Shown here piece after piece: positions 1 to 7,657 of a stretch of DNA of 43,043 nucleotides. This DNA comes from CAZONC01 sp964581305 (GTDB lineage: Archaea > Aenigmatarchaeota > Aenigmatarchaeia > CG10238-14 > SCSR01), in contig CAZONC010000002.1 in NCBI GenBank assembly GCA_964581305.1, forward strand, positions 1-43,043, in the 5' to 3' direction. Each line of letters starts with the position of its first letter. The first letter of the stretch is position 1. Under the pieces are notes generated by a model that made no database searches, was not told the DNA's origin, and saw only the letters and a program-made list of their open reading frames with translations. Both the position numbers and the translations under genes were made by a program.

Positions 1-54
1 AACTAAAGCCACCCTTACAAGGTGGAGAAGGGAGTTCGATTCTCCCCAGACCCA
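1..54 (+). tRNA. tRNA-Val(TAC), 3' part, cut by the window start
   Basis: The 3' half of a tRNA is visible. The anticodon arm CCACC-CTTACAA-GGTGG gives anticodon TAC (valine). It is followed by a T arm GGGAG-TTCGATT-CTCCC, a 3' acceptor strand CAGACCC and discriminator A. The acceptor strand predicts a 5' strand GGGTCTG, which lies outside the window. No intron is seen in the anticodon loop or T arm. The last codons of the opposite-strand NTPase gene run antisense into it. Confidence 0.85.
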
Positions 55-557
55 TTTAAAAATAATTGTGCAATTTCTTTTGGTAAATTTTCTCGATTTT
101 CTATTGTCACCTCAAAAATTTTTCCATAATCTTTAAATTGAAAAACAAAACTTCTATGCAAAACCGCAATAACCCTCTTATCTGAATTTAAAATTTCAAA
201 AACTTTTTGTTTGAATTTTTCGCTAAAAAATTCCATTTTTCCAATTTCATCTATTGCAATTAAATCACAGTTTTTAAAGGCAAACTGTAAGGCTGGTAAA
301 GCAATTTTTTCGAAATTATCTAGGTTTACCCTATATTTTCCTAATCTTGGTCCAAATTTGTAATCACTGCTTGCTAAAAGCCTCTCTTTTCCTGAATAAA
401 TATCTTTAACTAAAAATCCGATTCTTTTTTGCCCAATTCTTTTTTCTGGTGTTATTATTCCGCCAATTTTTAACCCTCTTTGCTTAAGAATTTCAATTAC
501 TTTAAGCAAAACAGTCGTTTTTCCACAACCTGGCAAACCAGTAAGAAAAATTTTCAT
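15..557 (-). CDS. THEP1-like nucleoside-triphosphatase
   Basis: A P-loop NTPase of the THEP1 family, small enzymes that hydrolyse NTPs in vitro and whose cellular role is poorly known. The N-terminus carries a Walker A motif GLPGCGKTT at residues 7-15. A Walker B-like DEIGKME follows near residue 105, which is the typical THEP1 signature. I prefer the ATG at 557 because it is preceded by GGTGG; a GTG at 566 is possible and would add three residues. The C-terminus is odd: the last dozen residues (from GSGENR on) are read antisense through the 3' end of tRNA-Val, so the gene and the tRNA overlap tail-to-tail by about 40 bases. The family assignment is from motif and length (about 180 residues, usual for the family). 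Confidence 0.85.
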   Translation of the reverse strand: MKIFLTGLPGCGKTTVLLKVIEILKQRGLKIGGIITPEKRIGQKRIGFLVKDIYSGKERLLASSDYKFGPRLGKYRVNLDNFEKIALPALQFAFKNCDLIAIDEIGKMEFFSEKFKQKVFEILNSDKRVIAVLHRSFVFQFKDYGKIFEVTIENRENLPKEIAQLFLNGSGENRTPFSTL

Positions 558-606
558 CTTAACCACCCTTTTTCTTAATTTTTACTATTGTAGAAAAAGG
601 ATAAAA

Positions 607-710
607 TAGCGGGGGCTGGATTTGAACCAGCGACCTTCGGGTTATGAGCCCGACGAGCAATCTGTGATAACTCCAGGCTGCTTTGGAGAGCTTTGAGCTT
701 CTACCCCGCT
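607..710 (-). tRNA. initiator tRNA-Met(CAT) with a ~29-nt insertion in the D region
   Basis: The acceptor AGCGGGG/CCCCGCT with discriminator A gives an A1-U72 pair, and the anticodon stem has three G-C pairs next to loop CTCATAA. Both are hallmarks of archaeal initiator tRNA. The T arm GCTGG-TTCAAAT-CCAGC is intact. The gene is 104 nt where about 75 is expected. All the excess lies between position 9 and the anticodon stem. A D-loop-like AGCCTGGA and a 3' D-stem strand GCTC are visible, but no single excision gives a standard D arm. One or two introns there are the simplest explanation; I could not fix their borders. A 7-bp inverted repeat (CTCCAGG, CCTGGAG) brackets the 5' end and the D region. 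Confidence 0.85.
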
Positions 711-858
711 ATCCTGGAGTGTTCCACTGCTATAGCTAATTATCTTTTTGTTTAATTTAAAAATTTAATTTTTACTACTTTGTGTAGTAAATTTTACATT
801 AAATACAACCTCAAAAAAGTTACAAATTTAATTATTTTCCGTTTTTTATTTTTCATTT

Positions 859-1170
859 ATGCAAGATAAAAAATTATTAAAGTATTTATTTGAGACAGCA
901 GATTATCTTAAGGAAAATCGCACTAAAAAATTTTTAAAAGAATATTTTGGCATTATACCAACCCTTAGCGGGTTTTTGATAGCAGGTGTTGCTGGAACTA
1001 TAACACAAGTAATTGGAACTATATATAGCATTTCTGAAGGCGCATGTTTTTCATCTGCACTTGCGTATGGTAGCGATTTGGCTGGAAAAGTGATTGCGCC
1101 TGGATTTATTGCTGGGCAATTTACCGGTTATAAAATCAAAAAAATGATAACATCATTCTTTAAAAAATAA
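859..1170 (+). CDS. small unrecognised membrane protein
   Basis: A 103-residue protein I do not recognise. The N-terminal 30 residues are charged (MQDKKLLKYLFETADYL...). They are followed by two hydrophobic, glycine/alanine-rich stretches (about residues 33-58 and 63-90) compatible with membrane helices, and a short lysine-rich tail. It is the first of four short genes on the same strand, all lying between tRNA-Met and tRNA-Arg. The next gene starts 14 bases downstream after a strong GAGGAGGTGA, so the two are probably co-transcribed. The size and hydrophobic pattern resemble holin-like or helper membrane proteins only loosely; no function is proposed. Confidence 0.6.
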   Translation: MQDKKLLKYLFETADYLKENRTKKFLKEYFGIIPTLSGFLIAGVAGTITQVIGTIYSISEGACFSSALAYGSDLAGKVIAPGFIAGQFTGYKIKKMITSFFKK

Positions 1171-1184
1171 GAGGAGGTGAAAAT

Positions 1185-1442
1185 GTGATAACTGAGCGGG
1201 ATGTAATTGTGTTTACTGCTGGTGCGATTGCAGCAAGAGTAATACCCGACTATATAGCTCGCTATATAGATAAAGTAAACGAAAAAAGATCGCAAGAAAT
1301 GGCAAAATATTTAATTAACGGGTTAAAAGAAGCAGGTCTACTTGATCAACCAAAAATAAATGAACAAAAAATATACAAAACTATCGAAGAGTTAAGTAGT
1401 AGGCTAGATAAAATAGAAGAAAAAATTGGATATAAAAAGTGA
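1185..1442 (+). CDS. small unrecognised protein, hydrophobic N-terminus and coiled-coil tail
   Basis: An 85-residue protein. The GTG start is fixed by GAGGAGGTGA ending 4 bases upstream; an ATG overlapping this GTG (1183) is followed directly by a stop. Residues 7-27 (VIVFTAGAIAARVIPDYIA) could insert in or lie on a membrane. The C-terminal third (KTIEELSSRLDKIEEKIG) has the heptad pattern of a short coiled coil. It is the second gene of the 859-2114 cluster, with 14 bases to the previous gene and 4 to the next. No family is recognised. Confidence 0.6.
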   Translation: MITERDVIVFTAGAIAARVIPDYIARYIDKVNEKRSQEMAKYLINGLKEAGLLDQPKINEQKIYKTIEELSSRLDKIEEKIGYKK

Positions 1443-1446
1443 TTAG

Positions 1447-1755
1447 GTGGAAATCGATATAGGCTCATTTCTTTATGCACTATTTAAGTCAGTAGATAAG
1501 GATTTGTTTTTAAAAATGACTGAAGAATACAAAAATAGTGAAATTTCTAAGAACGAATTGAAAAATTTATTAAAAAATATTCCAGAAATGGTACCAAAAA
1601 AATATAAAATATTAATAGAAACCATAAGTACAATGCCGATGGATAGTGTAATAGATTTGATTGCAAATTTTGTGAAAGAATTATTTAGAACAAATGAAGG
1701 AAAATATAAAACTTGTGGGGAAGTAATTAGAGAGGCATTAAATGCCTATTTGTAA
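1447..1755 (+). CDS. small unrecognised soluble protein
   Basis: A 102-residue, probably all-helical soluble protein with no recognised motif. It starts with GTG only 4 bases after the previous stop, so translation is likely coupled. It has no transmembrane stretch, unlike its three neighbours. The charged helices include EISKNELKNLLKNIPEMVPK in the middle. It could be a cytosolic partner of the flanking membrane proteins; that is inference from gene order alone. Confidence 0.5.
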   Translation: MEIDIGSFLYALFKSVDKDLFLKMTEEYKNSEISKNELKNLLKNIPEMVPKKYKILIETISTMPMDSVIDLIANFVKELFRTNEGKYKTCGEVIREALNAYL

Positions 1756-1799
1756 AATGGTGGATAAAAATTAACTATACAGAAATTTTAAATCAAAAA

Positions 1800-2114
1800 A
1801 TGTACTATGAAAGTAAATTTATTGATTTAAAAAAATCGAAAAATATAAGTGAAATTGAAAAGTTAAAAAATAATATTTTGGCTTCTAACTTGCCAAACTA
1901 CTACAAAGAAAATATGGTTAAAGAAATTGATGAGTACTTAACTGCAAACAAATCGAATAGATCAAGCACTTTACTAATGATATTTTCTTTTATTGTTGGT
2001 TTTGCTAGCGGATTTTTCCTTAAGGACAAATTAGATGATTATTTAGAAAATGAGAATAAAGCATTTATTGACCATATTGATAAAGAAATATCTAAATATT
2101 TTAAATTTAAATAA
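1800..2114 (+). CDS. small unrecognised single-pass membrane protein
   Basis: A 104-residue protein. A charged helical N-terminal half (about residues 1-55) is followed by one clear membrane helix (LLMIFSFIVGFASGFFL, about 59-75) and a charged tail (KDKLDDYLENENKAFIDHI...). The ATG at 1800 has no obvious Shine-Dalgarno sequence. The 44-base spacer from the previous gene is the largest in the cluster. The TrmB-type regulator starts about 10 bases after its stop, suggesting that the regulator is part of the same transcript. No family is recognised. Confidence 0.55.
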   Translation: MYYESKFIDLKKSKNISEIEKLKNNILASNLPNYYKENMVKEIDEYLTANKSNRSSTLLMIFSFIVGFASGFFLKDKLDDYLENENKAFIDHIDKEISKYFKFK

Positions 2115-2127
2115 GTAAATAGTGGTT

Positions 2128-2910
2128 ATGGAAAAAGAAACAATTTTCAAATTACTTAAAGATATTGGGTTAAATGAATATGAATCGCGTGCATATGCAA
2201 CGCTTGTTTTTATTGGTCCTGCAAAAGCAAGTGAGATAAGCCAAGAAGCAATAATTCCGCAATCGAAAATTTATGAAGTCTTAGATCAGCTAATGAATAA
2301 ACAACTTGTTGAGGTTTTTAATGGCCGTCCAAAAGAATATAAGGCAGTAGCACCAGAAATTGCATTTAAAAATATTTTAGAACAAAGAAAAAATGAAATT
2401 CAAGAATTAGAAAAAAAATTAATCTATTTAAAAAGTTTTTTAAAACCAATTCGACCAATTGAAGAGGTTACTAGTGGTATATGGACCATAAAAGGCAAAA
2501 AATGGCAAGAGTTTTTTAACAAAACTGCAGAAATGATTGACAGAAGTAAAAATTATGTCTATGGTGTTACACGTGATTTTTCCTTGACACCAACACTTCA
2601 AAAAAGTGTAAAGAATGCTATACGGCGTGGTGTTAAAATACGCGTTATAGGAATGGAAAGACCAAATGAAATAAGTTATCCGAGAGTTAAATGGTATAAA
2701 GCAAATGGTATTGAAGTAAGGATTTTTGAAACAAAAGTACATCCAAGAATTGTTCTAATCGATGATAATGAAGTTTTGCTAAGGCTTGATCATGATCCAA
2801 CAAAAAGGAATAGATTTGGTTTTAATTCGATTTGGTCAAATGATCCTTCTTTAGTTCATGTTTTTAATGTATATGTAAAAAATCTATGGGAAAAAGCAGA
2901 AAAAATTTAA
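2128..2910 (+). CDS. TrmB-family transcriptional regulator
   Basis: A 260-residue regulator with an N-terminal winged helix of the TrmB type (LLKDIGLNEYESRAYATLVF, then KASEISQEAIIPQSKIYEVLDQL, residues about 8-60). A coiled-coil segment follows around 80-105. The C-terminal effector half includes RGVKIRVIG and HPRIVLIDDNEVLLRL, the phospholipase-D-like fold seen in TrmB proteins that bind sugars or other ligands. It closes the 859-2910 cluster and may control it. I take the ATG at 2128; a GTG at 2122 is the alternative. Its stop abuts the 3' end of tRNA-Arg on the other strand (no spacer). The ligand cannot be told from sequence. Confidence 0.85.
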   Translation: MEKETIFKLLKDIGLNEYESRAYATLVFIGPAKASEISQEAIIPQSKIYEVLDQLMNKQLVEVFNGRPKEYKAVAPEIAFKNILEQRKNEIQELEKKLIYLKSFLKPIRPIEEVTSGIWTIKGKKWQEFFNKTAEMIDRSKNYVYGVTRDFSLTPTLQKSVKNAIRRGVKIRVIGMERPNEISYPRVKWYKANGIEVRIFETKVHPRIVLIDDNEVLLRLDHDPTKRNRFGFNSIWSNDPSLVHVFNVYVKNLWEKAEKI

Positions 2911-2995
2911 TGGGCCCGACGGGATTTGAACCCGCAACCAACAGCTTTCATCGATTTAGAAGGCTGCTGCTCTATCCAAGTTGAGCTACGGGCCC
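2911..2995 (-). tRNA. tRNA-Arg(TCT) with a ~10-nt intron
   Basis: The acceptor GGGCCCG/CGGGCCC with discriminator A, D arm GCTC...GAGC, anticodon stem GCAGC/GCTGT with loop CTTCTA+A (anticodon TCT), and T arm GCGGG-TTCAAAT-CCCGT are all present. About 10 extra bases sit after position 37, the usual archaeal intron site. The total is 85 nt, i.e. 75 plus 10. Confidence 0.88.
2947..2956 (-). other. putative 10-nt tRNA-Arg intron
   Basis: The sequence AATCGATGAA (minus strand) lies between A37 and A38 of tRNA-Arg(TCT). The border may shift by a base because of flanking A residues. It is at the shortest end of known archaeal introns, and I do not see a full bulge-helix-bulge. Confidence 0.6.
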
Positions 2996-3055
2996 GGACA
3001 TTTTATATTCCTATTTTGCAATAATAAAAATCTTTAAAAAAATAAACTAATATTG

Positions 3056-5767
3056 ATGAGGCAAACCAAAATTGATTTTAAAAAAATAGAAGAAAAATGG
3101 CAGGAAAAATGGCAATTAGCAGAAATATTTAATGCGGACGTAGATATAAAAAAACCGAAGTTTTTTATCACGTTTCCATATCCATATGTTAATGGGGCAC
3201 CACATATCGGTTCGGCTTTCACAGCATTAAGGACAGATAGTTATGCAAGATTTAAACGGATGAGAGGGTTTAATGTTCTTTTTCCTCAAGGATTTCACGC
3301 AACTGGCGCATCAATTCTTGGAGCAATAGAAAGATTGAAAAAAAGTGATATAGCACAAATCGAAACTTTTAAGTTATATGGTGCTACAAGTCATGATTTA
3401 AAAGATTTTATAGATAAAGGTGCGGAGTATACTGTAAAATTTTGGGTTAATAGATGGATTGAAGATCTAAAAAGTGTTGGTTATTCTGCTGATTGGAGAA
3501 GAACATTTATAACAACAACCATTACTCCTACATATTCAAGATTTATTGAATGGCAGTATAATACACTTAAAAAGAAAGGTTACATAACTAAAGGAACATA
3601 TCCTGTTGTTTGGTGTCCAAGTTGTTGTTCGCCAACAGGCGATCATGACAGATTAAAGGGTGTGGGGGAAGATCCAATTGAATATATAATTATTAAATTT
3701 AGGTTAGAGTCAGGAGAAATAATACCATGTGGTACTCTTAGACCAGAAACAGTCTATGGTGTTACAAATCTTTGGATAAATCCTGAAATTGAATATGTTT
3801 GGGTAAAAGTTGATGGTGAAGTTTGGCTACTATCCGAACCGGCAATCACAAAGTTGAAAGATCAACTCAAAAAAATTCGAGTTATAGGAAAAGTAAGTGG
3901 AAAAAATCTTATTGGAAAATATGTGGAAAATCCTGTGCTTAAAAATAAAGTTATTATTTTACCTGCTGCTTTTGTCGATCCAAATTCTGCTACTGGTATT
4001 GTTATGTCTGTACCCTCACATGCACCTTATGATTGGATTGGATTAGTTGATTTAAAAAACAACCCAGGAGAACTTAGCAAATATGGTATAGATCCAAAAA
4101 TATTGGACAATATTAAACCCATATCAATAATAGAAACAGAAGAGTTTGGAGAACATCCTGCAATAGAGATATGCGATAAAATGGAAATTCAAAACTCGAA
4201 AGAAAAAGAAAAATTGGATGAGGCAACATCAATCATTTATAAAAAAGAATTTCATTTGGGGGTATGCAAAAAAGGTTGTGGAAAATGGGCAGGAATGGCT
4301 GTTGCTGAATGTAAAGAAAAGATAGCAAAGGAGTTTATCGAACAGGGAATTGCTGATCGTATGTGGGAACTAACTGGTGAAGTTATATGCAAATGTGGCA
4401 CACCAAATCATGTGAAAATTTTAGAGAATCAGTGGTTCCTTAAGTATTCTGATGAAAAATGGAAAGAAAAAGTGAGAAAATGTATAGAAAAAATTAAATT
4501 TTATCCTGAAGAAGTTCGAACTCAATTCCTAAATACAGTTAATTGGCTAAAAGATAAGCCTTGTACACGAAAAACAGGTCTTGGAACGCCTTTGCCATGG
4601 GATAAAGAATGGATAATAGAAACTTTATCTGATAGCACCATTTATATGGCATATTATACAATTGCACGAATTATTAATGAGAAAAAAATTCCTGCCGATA
4701 AATTAACCGATGAGGTTTTCGATTATGTTTTTCTAGGAAAAGGTAATTTAGATGAAATAAGTGCTAAAAGCAAACTTAGTAAAAAAATTATACAGCAAAT
4801 GCGTGATGAATTTGAATACTTTTACCCAGTTGATTTAAGAAACTCAGGTAAAGATCTTCTTCAAAATCACTTAATATTTTATTTATTTCATCATGTTGCT
4901 ATCTGGGATAATCCAAAATATTGGCCAAAAGCTATTAGTGTAAATGGTTTTGTAAATGTCGCGGGAACAAAGATGAGTAAATCGCTTGGAAATGTAATTC
5001 CACTTAGAGCTCTTATAGAAAAATGTGGTGCAGATTTGGTAAGAATTAATTTAATTGCCTCTAATGAAGAACTAAATGATGCGGAATGGAGAGATGAAAG
5101 CTTACAGGGATATATAACAAGAATTCAATTTATCTATAATTTAATTTCTAATCTTGCACATGCAAATAAAAAGAAAACACAAAATATTGAAAAATATTTG
5201 CAAAGTCGTGTTCAGGAGTATATAAAGAGTGCAACACAAAATTTTGAGGAATTGAAATTTAGAAGTGCAACTCAAAAAGTGCTTTTCGAGTTGACAAATG
5301 ATATAAAATGGTATATTGACAGAAATGGCGGAATTGCAAATTGTAATAGAAAAACACTAACTGAAACGCTGTTAACAACAGTGAAATTGTTAACGCCGCT
5401 TTTACCTCATATATGCGAAGAGATGTGGAGCATGTTAGGTGGAAAAAAATTTGTTGCAATAGAAAGCTGGCCAGAATACGATTCAAAAAAATACAATAAA
5501 AAAATTATAGAATTGGAAGAACAGTTGAAAAAAACAATTGAAGATATAAGGCAAGTTGTTAAACTAGCAGGAAAGAAAAAAAATGCCTATATTTATGTAG
5601 TTTCGCCAGAAGAATTAACACATTACAATGAAGCAAAAGAATTCATTCAAAGAATGTTTAAATTTGAAAAAGTTTTCATTTTTAAATCAACCGATAAAAA
5701 ACGGTATGATCCACAAAATAAAGCTGCTAAAGCCAAATATGGAAAACCTGGAATTTATTTAGAATAA
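3056..5767 (+). CDS. leuS: leucyl-tRNA synthetase, archaeal type
   Basis: A class I synthetase that charges tRNA-Leu. The catalytic HIGH-type motif is PHIGS in PYPYVNGAPHIGS (about residue 50). NVLFPQGFHATGASILG matches archaeal/eukaryotic LeuRS. WCPSC...GDHDR is the zinc-binding region. The CP1 editing domain shows TLRPETVYGVTN and VPSHAPYDW. KMSKS lies in GTKMSKSLGN near residue 638. At 903 residues it is slightly shorter than most archaeal LeuRS (about 940-970). I take the ATG at 3056; an in-frame TTG at 3053 is unlikely. It starts about 60 bases from the 5' end of the divergent tRNA-Arg gene. It is the first of four synthetase genes within 13 kb. Confidence 0.97.
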   Translation: MRQTKIDFKKIEEKWQEKWQLAEIFNADVDIKKPKFFITFPYPYVNGAPHIGSAFTALRTDSYARFKRMRGFNVLFPQGFHATGASILGAIERLKKSDIAQIETFKLYGATSHDLKDFIDKGAEYTVKFWVNRWIEDLKSVGYSADWRRTFITTTITPTYSRFIEWQYNTLKKKGYITKGTYPVVWCPSCCSPTGDHDRLKGVGEDPIEYIIIKFRLESGEIIPCGTLRPETVYGVTNLWINPEIEYVWVKVDGEVWLLSEPAITKLKDQLKKIRVIGKVSGKNLIGKYVENPVLKNKVIILPAAFVDPNSATGIVMSVPSHAPYDWIGLVDLKNNPGELSKYGIDPKILDNIKPISIIETEEFGEHPAIEICDKMEIQNSKEKEKLDEATSIIYKKEFHLGVCKKGCGKWAGMAVAECKEKIAKEFIEQGIADRMWELTGEVICKCGTPNHVKILENQWFLKYSDEKWKEKVRKCIEKIKFYPEEVRTQFLNTVNWLKDKPCTRKTGLGTPLPWDKEWIIETLSDSTIYMAYYTIARIINEKKIPADKLTDEVFDYVFLGKGNLDEISAKSKLSKKIIQQMRDEFEYFYPVDLRNSGKDLLQNHLIFYLFHHVAIWDNPKYWPKAISVNGFVNVAGTKMSKSLGNVIPLRALIEKCGADLVRINLIASNEELNDAEWRDESLQGYITRIQFIYNLISNLAHANKKKTQNIEKYLQSRVQEYIKSATQNFEELKFRSATQKVLFELTNDIKWYIDRNGGIANCNRKTLTETLLTTVKLLTPLLPHICEEMWSMLGGKKFVAIESWPEYDSKKYNKKIIELEEQLKKTIEDIRQVVKLAGKKKNAYIYVVSPEELTHYNEAKEFIQRMFKFEKVFIFKSTDKKRYDPQNKAAKAKYGKPGIYLE

Positions 5768-5768
5768 T

Positions 5769-6545
5769 TTAGAGCTGTAAAACCTCAATAAATGCTGCTA
5801 CGCAAAGAATTAAAAATCCTATTGCTAGATATATCAAGCTATCTTTTATTATTATTTTTTGCCATTTTGATTTTTTAGTTATTGCTGTAGATATTAGGCC
5901 ACCTGCAATTCCGCCTACAAAATATGCAAGAAATTCGAGAAAACCGTGTGGTAGAAATCGCAAAACAATTAAAGGCAATTTAGCAACACCAATATTGCGC
6001 ACCATTAGACCAATTGTTGTAGCAACGATTGATGCATTCCATGAAAAAATAAAAATTGCTCCTGCAGCAAAAAGCAAGGAAAGGAAAAATGATATGAGAA
6101 GAATACCAATATTGTTAATTAAAATTGCTTTTAAGTTACTACCAAAAAATTCGCCTTTTATCAGTTTAAGTTCTTCAATCTGCTCTTTAAAAAGTTCTTC
6201 AGTAACATTTGGCGGAAGCATCACAAAAATTATCGTCAAACACGTTATCATTCCAAAGAAAAAAGAGATATAAACTAAAACAATATCAAAATGGCGCCGA
6301 AATATGCTCATTTTCATTTTTCGTGCAATTTGCGCTTCTGTTTGTTCTTCTTCACGACGTATTAATTCCACCATAAATGGCATCATACAAATGGTTGTTA
6401 AAAATGTGAAAAAAAGTCCTTTGTAAGATGGAAAAATTAAAAATGAAATTGCTAGGCAAATTGTGGAAATAAATCCTCCAACTATAAACATTTTCCATGG
6501 ATGCTTAACAGCATCTTTCACTGAAGTTATTCTTTCTAAAACCAT
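5769..6545 (-). CDS. SpoIIM/DUF95-like integral membrane protein
   Basis: A 258-residue membrane protein with about six hydrophobic segments. The region FLPHGFLEFLAYFVGGIAGG (near residue 200) is the hallmark of the stage II sporulation protein M family, which is widespread in archaea that do not sporulate. The archaeal function is unknown; roles in membrane remodelling or as a transporter partner are only proposals. It is convergent with leuS (1-base gap) and divergent from the thioredoxin-like gene. The 37-base spacer at 6546-6582 must hold both promoters. Confidence 0.85.
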   Translation of the reverse strand: MVLERITSVKDAVKHPWKMFIVGGFISTICLAISFLIFPSYKGLFFTFLTTICMMPFMVELIRREEEQTEAQIARKMKMSIFRRHFDIVLVYISFFFGMITCLTIIFVMLPPNVTEELFKEQIEELKLIKGEFFGSNLKAILINNIGILLISFFLSLLFAAGAIFIFSWNASIVATTIGLMVRNIGVAKLPLIVLRFLPHGFLEFLAYFVGGIAGGLISTAITKKSKWQKIIIKDSLIYLAIGFLILCVAAFIEVLQL

Positions 6546-6582
6546 AATTAAATTTTAAAAATTAAGATATATTAGTGATTCT

Positions 6583-7092
6583 GTGCAAAAAAAACATATA
6601 GGAATATTTTTGATTATAATTATGTTTTCCTCAGTAATTGTTACCTCTTTCCTCTCATCTTTGTATCCAAAAATTCCAGAAAGCCCAGTAGAATATGAAC
6701 TGAGTTTAGATCAAGAAATAGAAATATTAAGAAATGGTAAGACTATTGTTAAATTTTATTATACATCATCATGTACCGATTGCGCAGAAATAAAAGAATA
6801 CTTAATGAATCTTGCTAATCAATATAAAAATCATATTTACGTGGAAAATATTCTTGCAGAAAATAAAAGTTATTTTACCACTATTAAATTTGATGAAATA
6901 AATAAAACAATTACTTTGGTTAACCAAAGTCTAGAAAAATTGCCTTTGATACATCTAATTGGTTTTAATTTTACACAAACAAAAATCATTCCAACAACAA
7001 TTACAATTGAGGAAAATATAACAAATGAAAAAATATTTTCTGAAATTTGTAAAATTTTATTTCAGCCATTGGCAGATTGTCTGATTACGTGA
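6583..7092 (+). CDS. membrane-anchored thioredoxin-fold protein (CTDC)
   Basis: A 169-residue protein. An N-terminal signal-anchor helix (about residues 6-27) is followed by a compact domain with KFYYTSSCTDC near residues 58-68. A redox CxxC at the end of a beta strand is typical of thioredoxins. The cis-proline region may be KIIPTTITI near residue 138. It probably faces outside the cell and acts in disulfide chemistry. The GTG start at 6583 has GTGAT a few bases upstream. It overlaps the DUF429 gene's ribosome-binding region, and the two are likely one transcript. Confidence 0.7.
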   Translation: MQKKHIGIFLIIIMFSSVIVTSFLSSLYPKIPESPVEYELSLDQEIEILRNGKTIVKFYYTSSCTDCAEIKEYLMNLANQYKNHIYVENILAENKSYFTTIKFDEINKTITLVNQSLEKLPLIHLIGFNFTQTKIIPTTITIEENITNEKIFSEICKILFQPLADCLIT

Positions 7093-7096
7093 TTAT

Positions 7097-7657
7097 TTGC
7101 TGTGTGTAGGAATAGATTTAGCAGGGGTAGAAAAAAGGCCAACTGGCTTTTGTGTACTCGATGAAAAATTTAATGTAGAAACAAAAATACTTTACACTGA
7201 CAAAGAAATAATTACTGAAATTTATAGGATTAAACCGGATATTGTAGCTATTGATGCTCCACTTGCACGCCCAAAAAAAAGATCAGGAAGTCTAAGAAAA
7301 TGCGATGAAGAACTTAAAAAAATGGGAATAAAATTTTTTCCCATAAATTTACCAACTATGAAAAAATTAACTGAAAGAGGGATTCGATTAAGAAAAATTA
7401 TAGAGAAAAAATTTAAAGTTATAGAAACATATCCTGGTGCTGCACAGGATATACTCGGAATTCCTAGAAAACAAAAAGGAATAGAGAAATTGCGAAACGG
7501 ATTAAAAAAATTTGTTAAAATTAAAAAAAGAAAAATTTCTAATCATGAACTAGATGCTATTACATGTGCATTGGTTGGAAAAATGTACCTAGACAATAAT
7601 TGTATAATTTTAGGCGATCCAAAAGAAATATTAATGGTTCTTCCAAAAATACCTTAG
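7097..7657 (+). CDS. DUF429 family protein (RNase H-like fold)
   Basis: A 186-residue protein with the DUF429 layout. GIDLAG at the N-terminus (residues 5-10), IVAIDAPL near 52, ETYPGAAQ near 115 and NHELDAITCALVG near 153 are carboxylates placed as in RNase H-like nucleases. Catalytic activity has not been assigned for the family as far as I know. The start is TTG at 7097, supported by GTGAT overlapping the previous stop codon (7089-7093). It ends directly before the convergent alaS stop (7657/7658). Confidence 0.8.
   Translation: MLCVGIDLAGVEKRPTGFCVLDEKFNVETKILYTDKEIITEIYRIKPDIVAIDAPLARPKKRSGSLRKCDEELKKMGIKFFPINLPTMKKLTERGIRLRKIIEKKFKVIETYPGAAQDILGIPRKQKGIEKLRNGLKKFVKIKKRKISNHELDAITCALVGKMYLDNNCIILGDPKEILMVLPKIP

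Noticed and set aside
607..710. Initiator tRNA as a pseudogene because of the D-region insertion
   Set aside because: Acceptor, anticodon and T stems pair perfectly and carry all initiator hallmarks; other tRNAs in the window also have introns.
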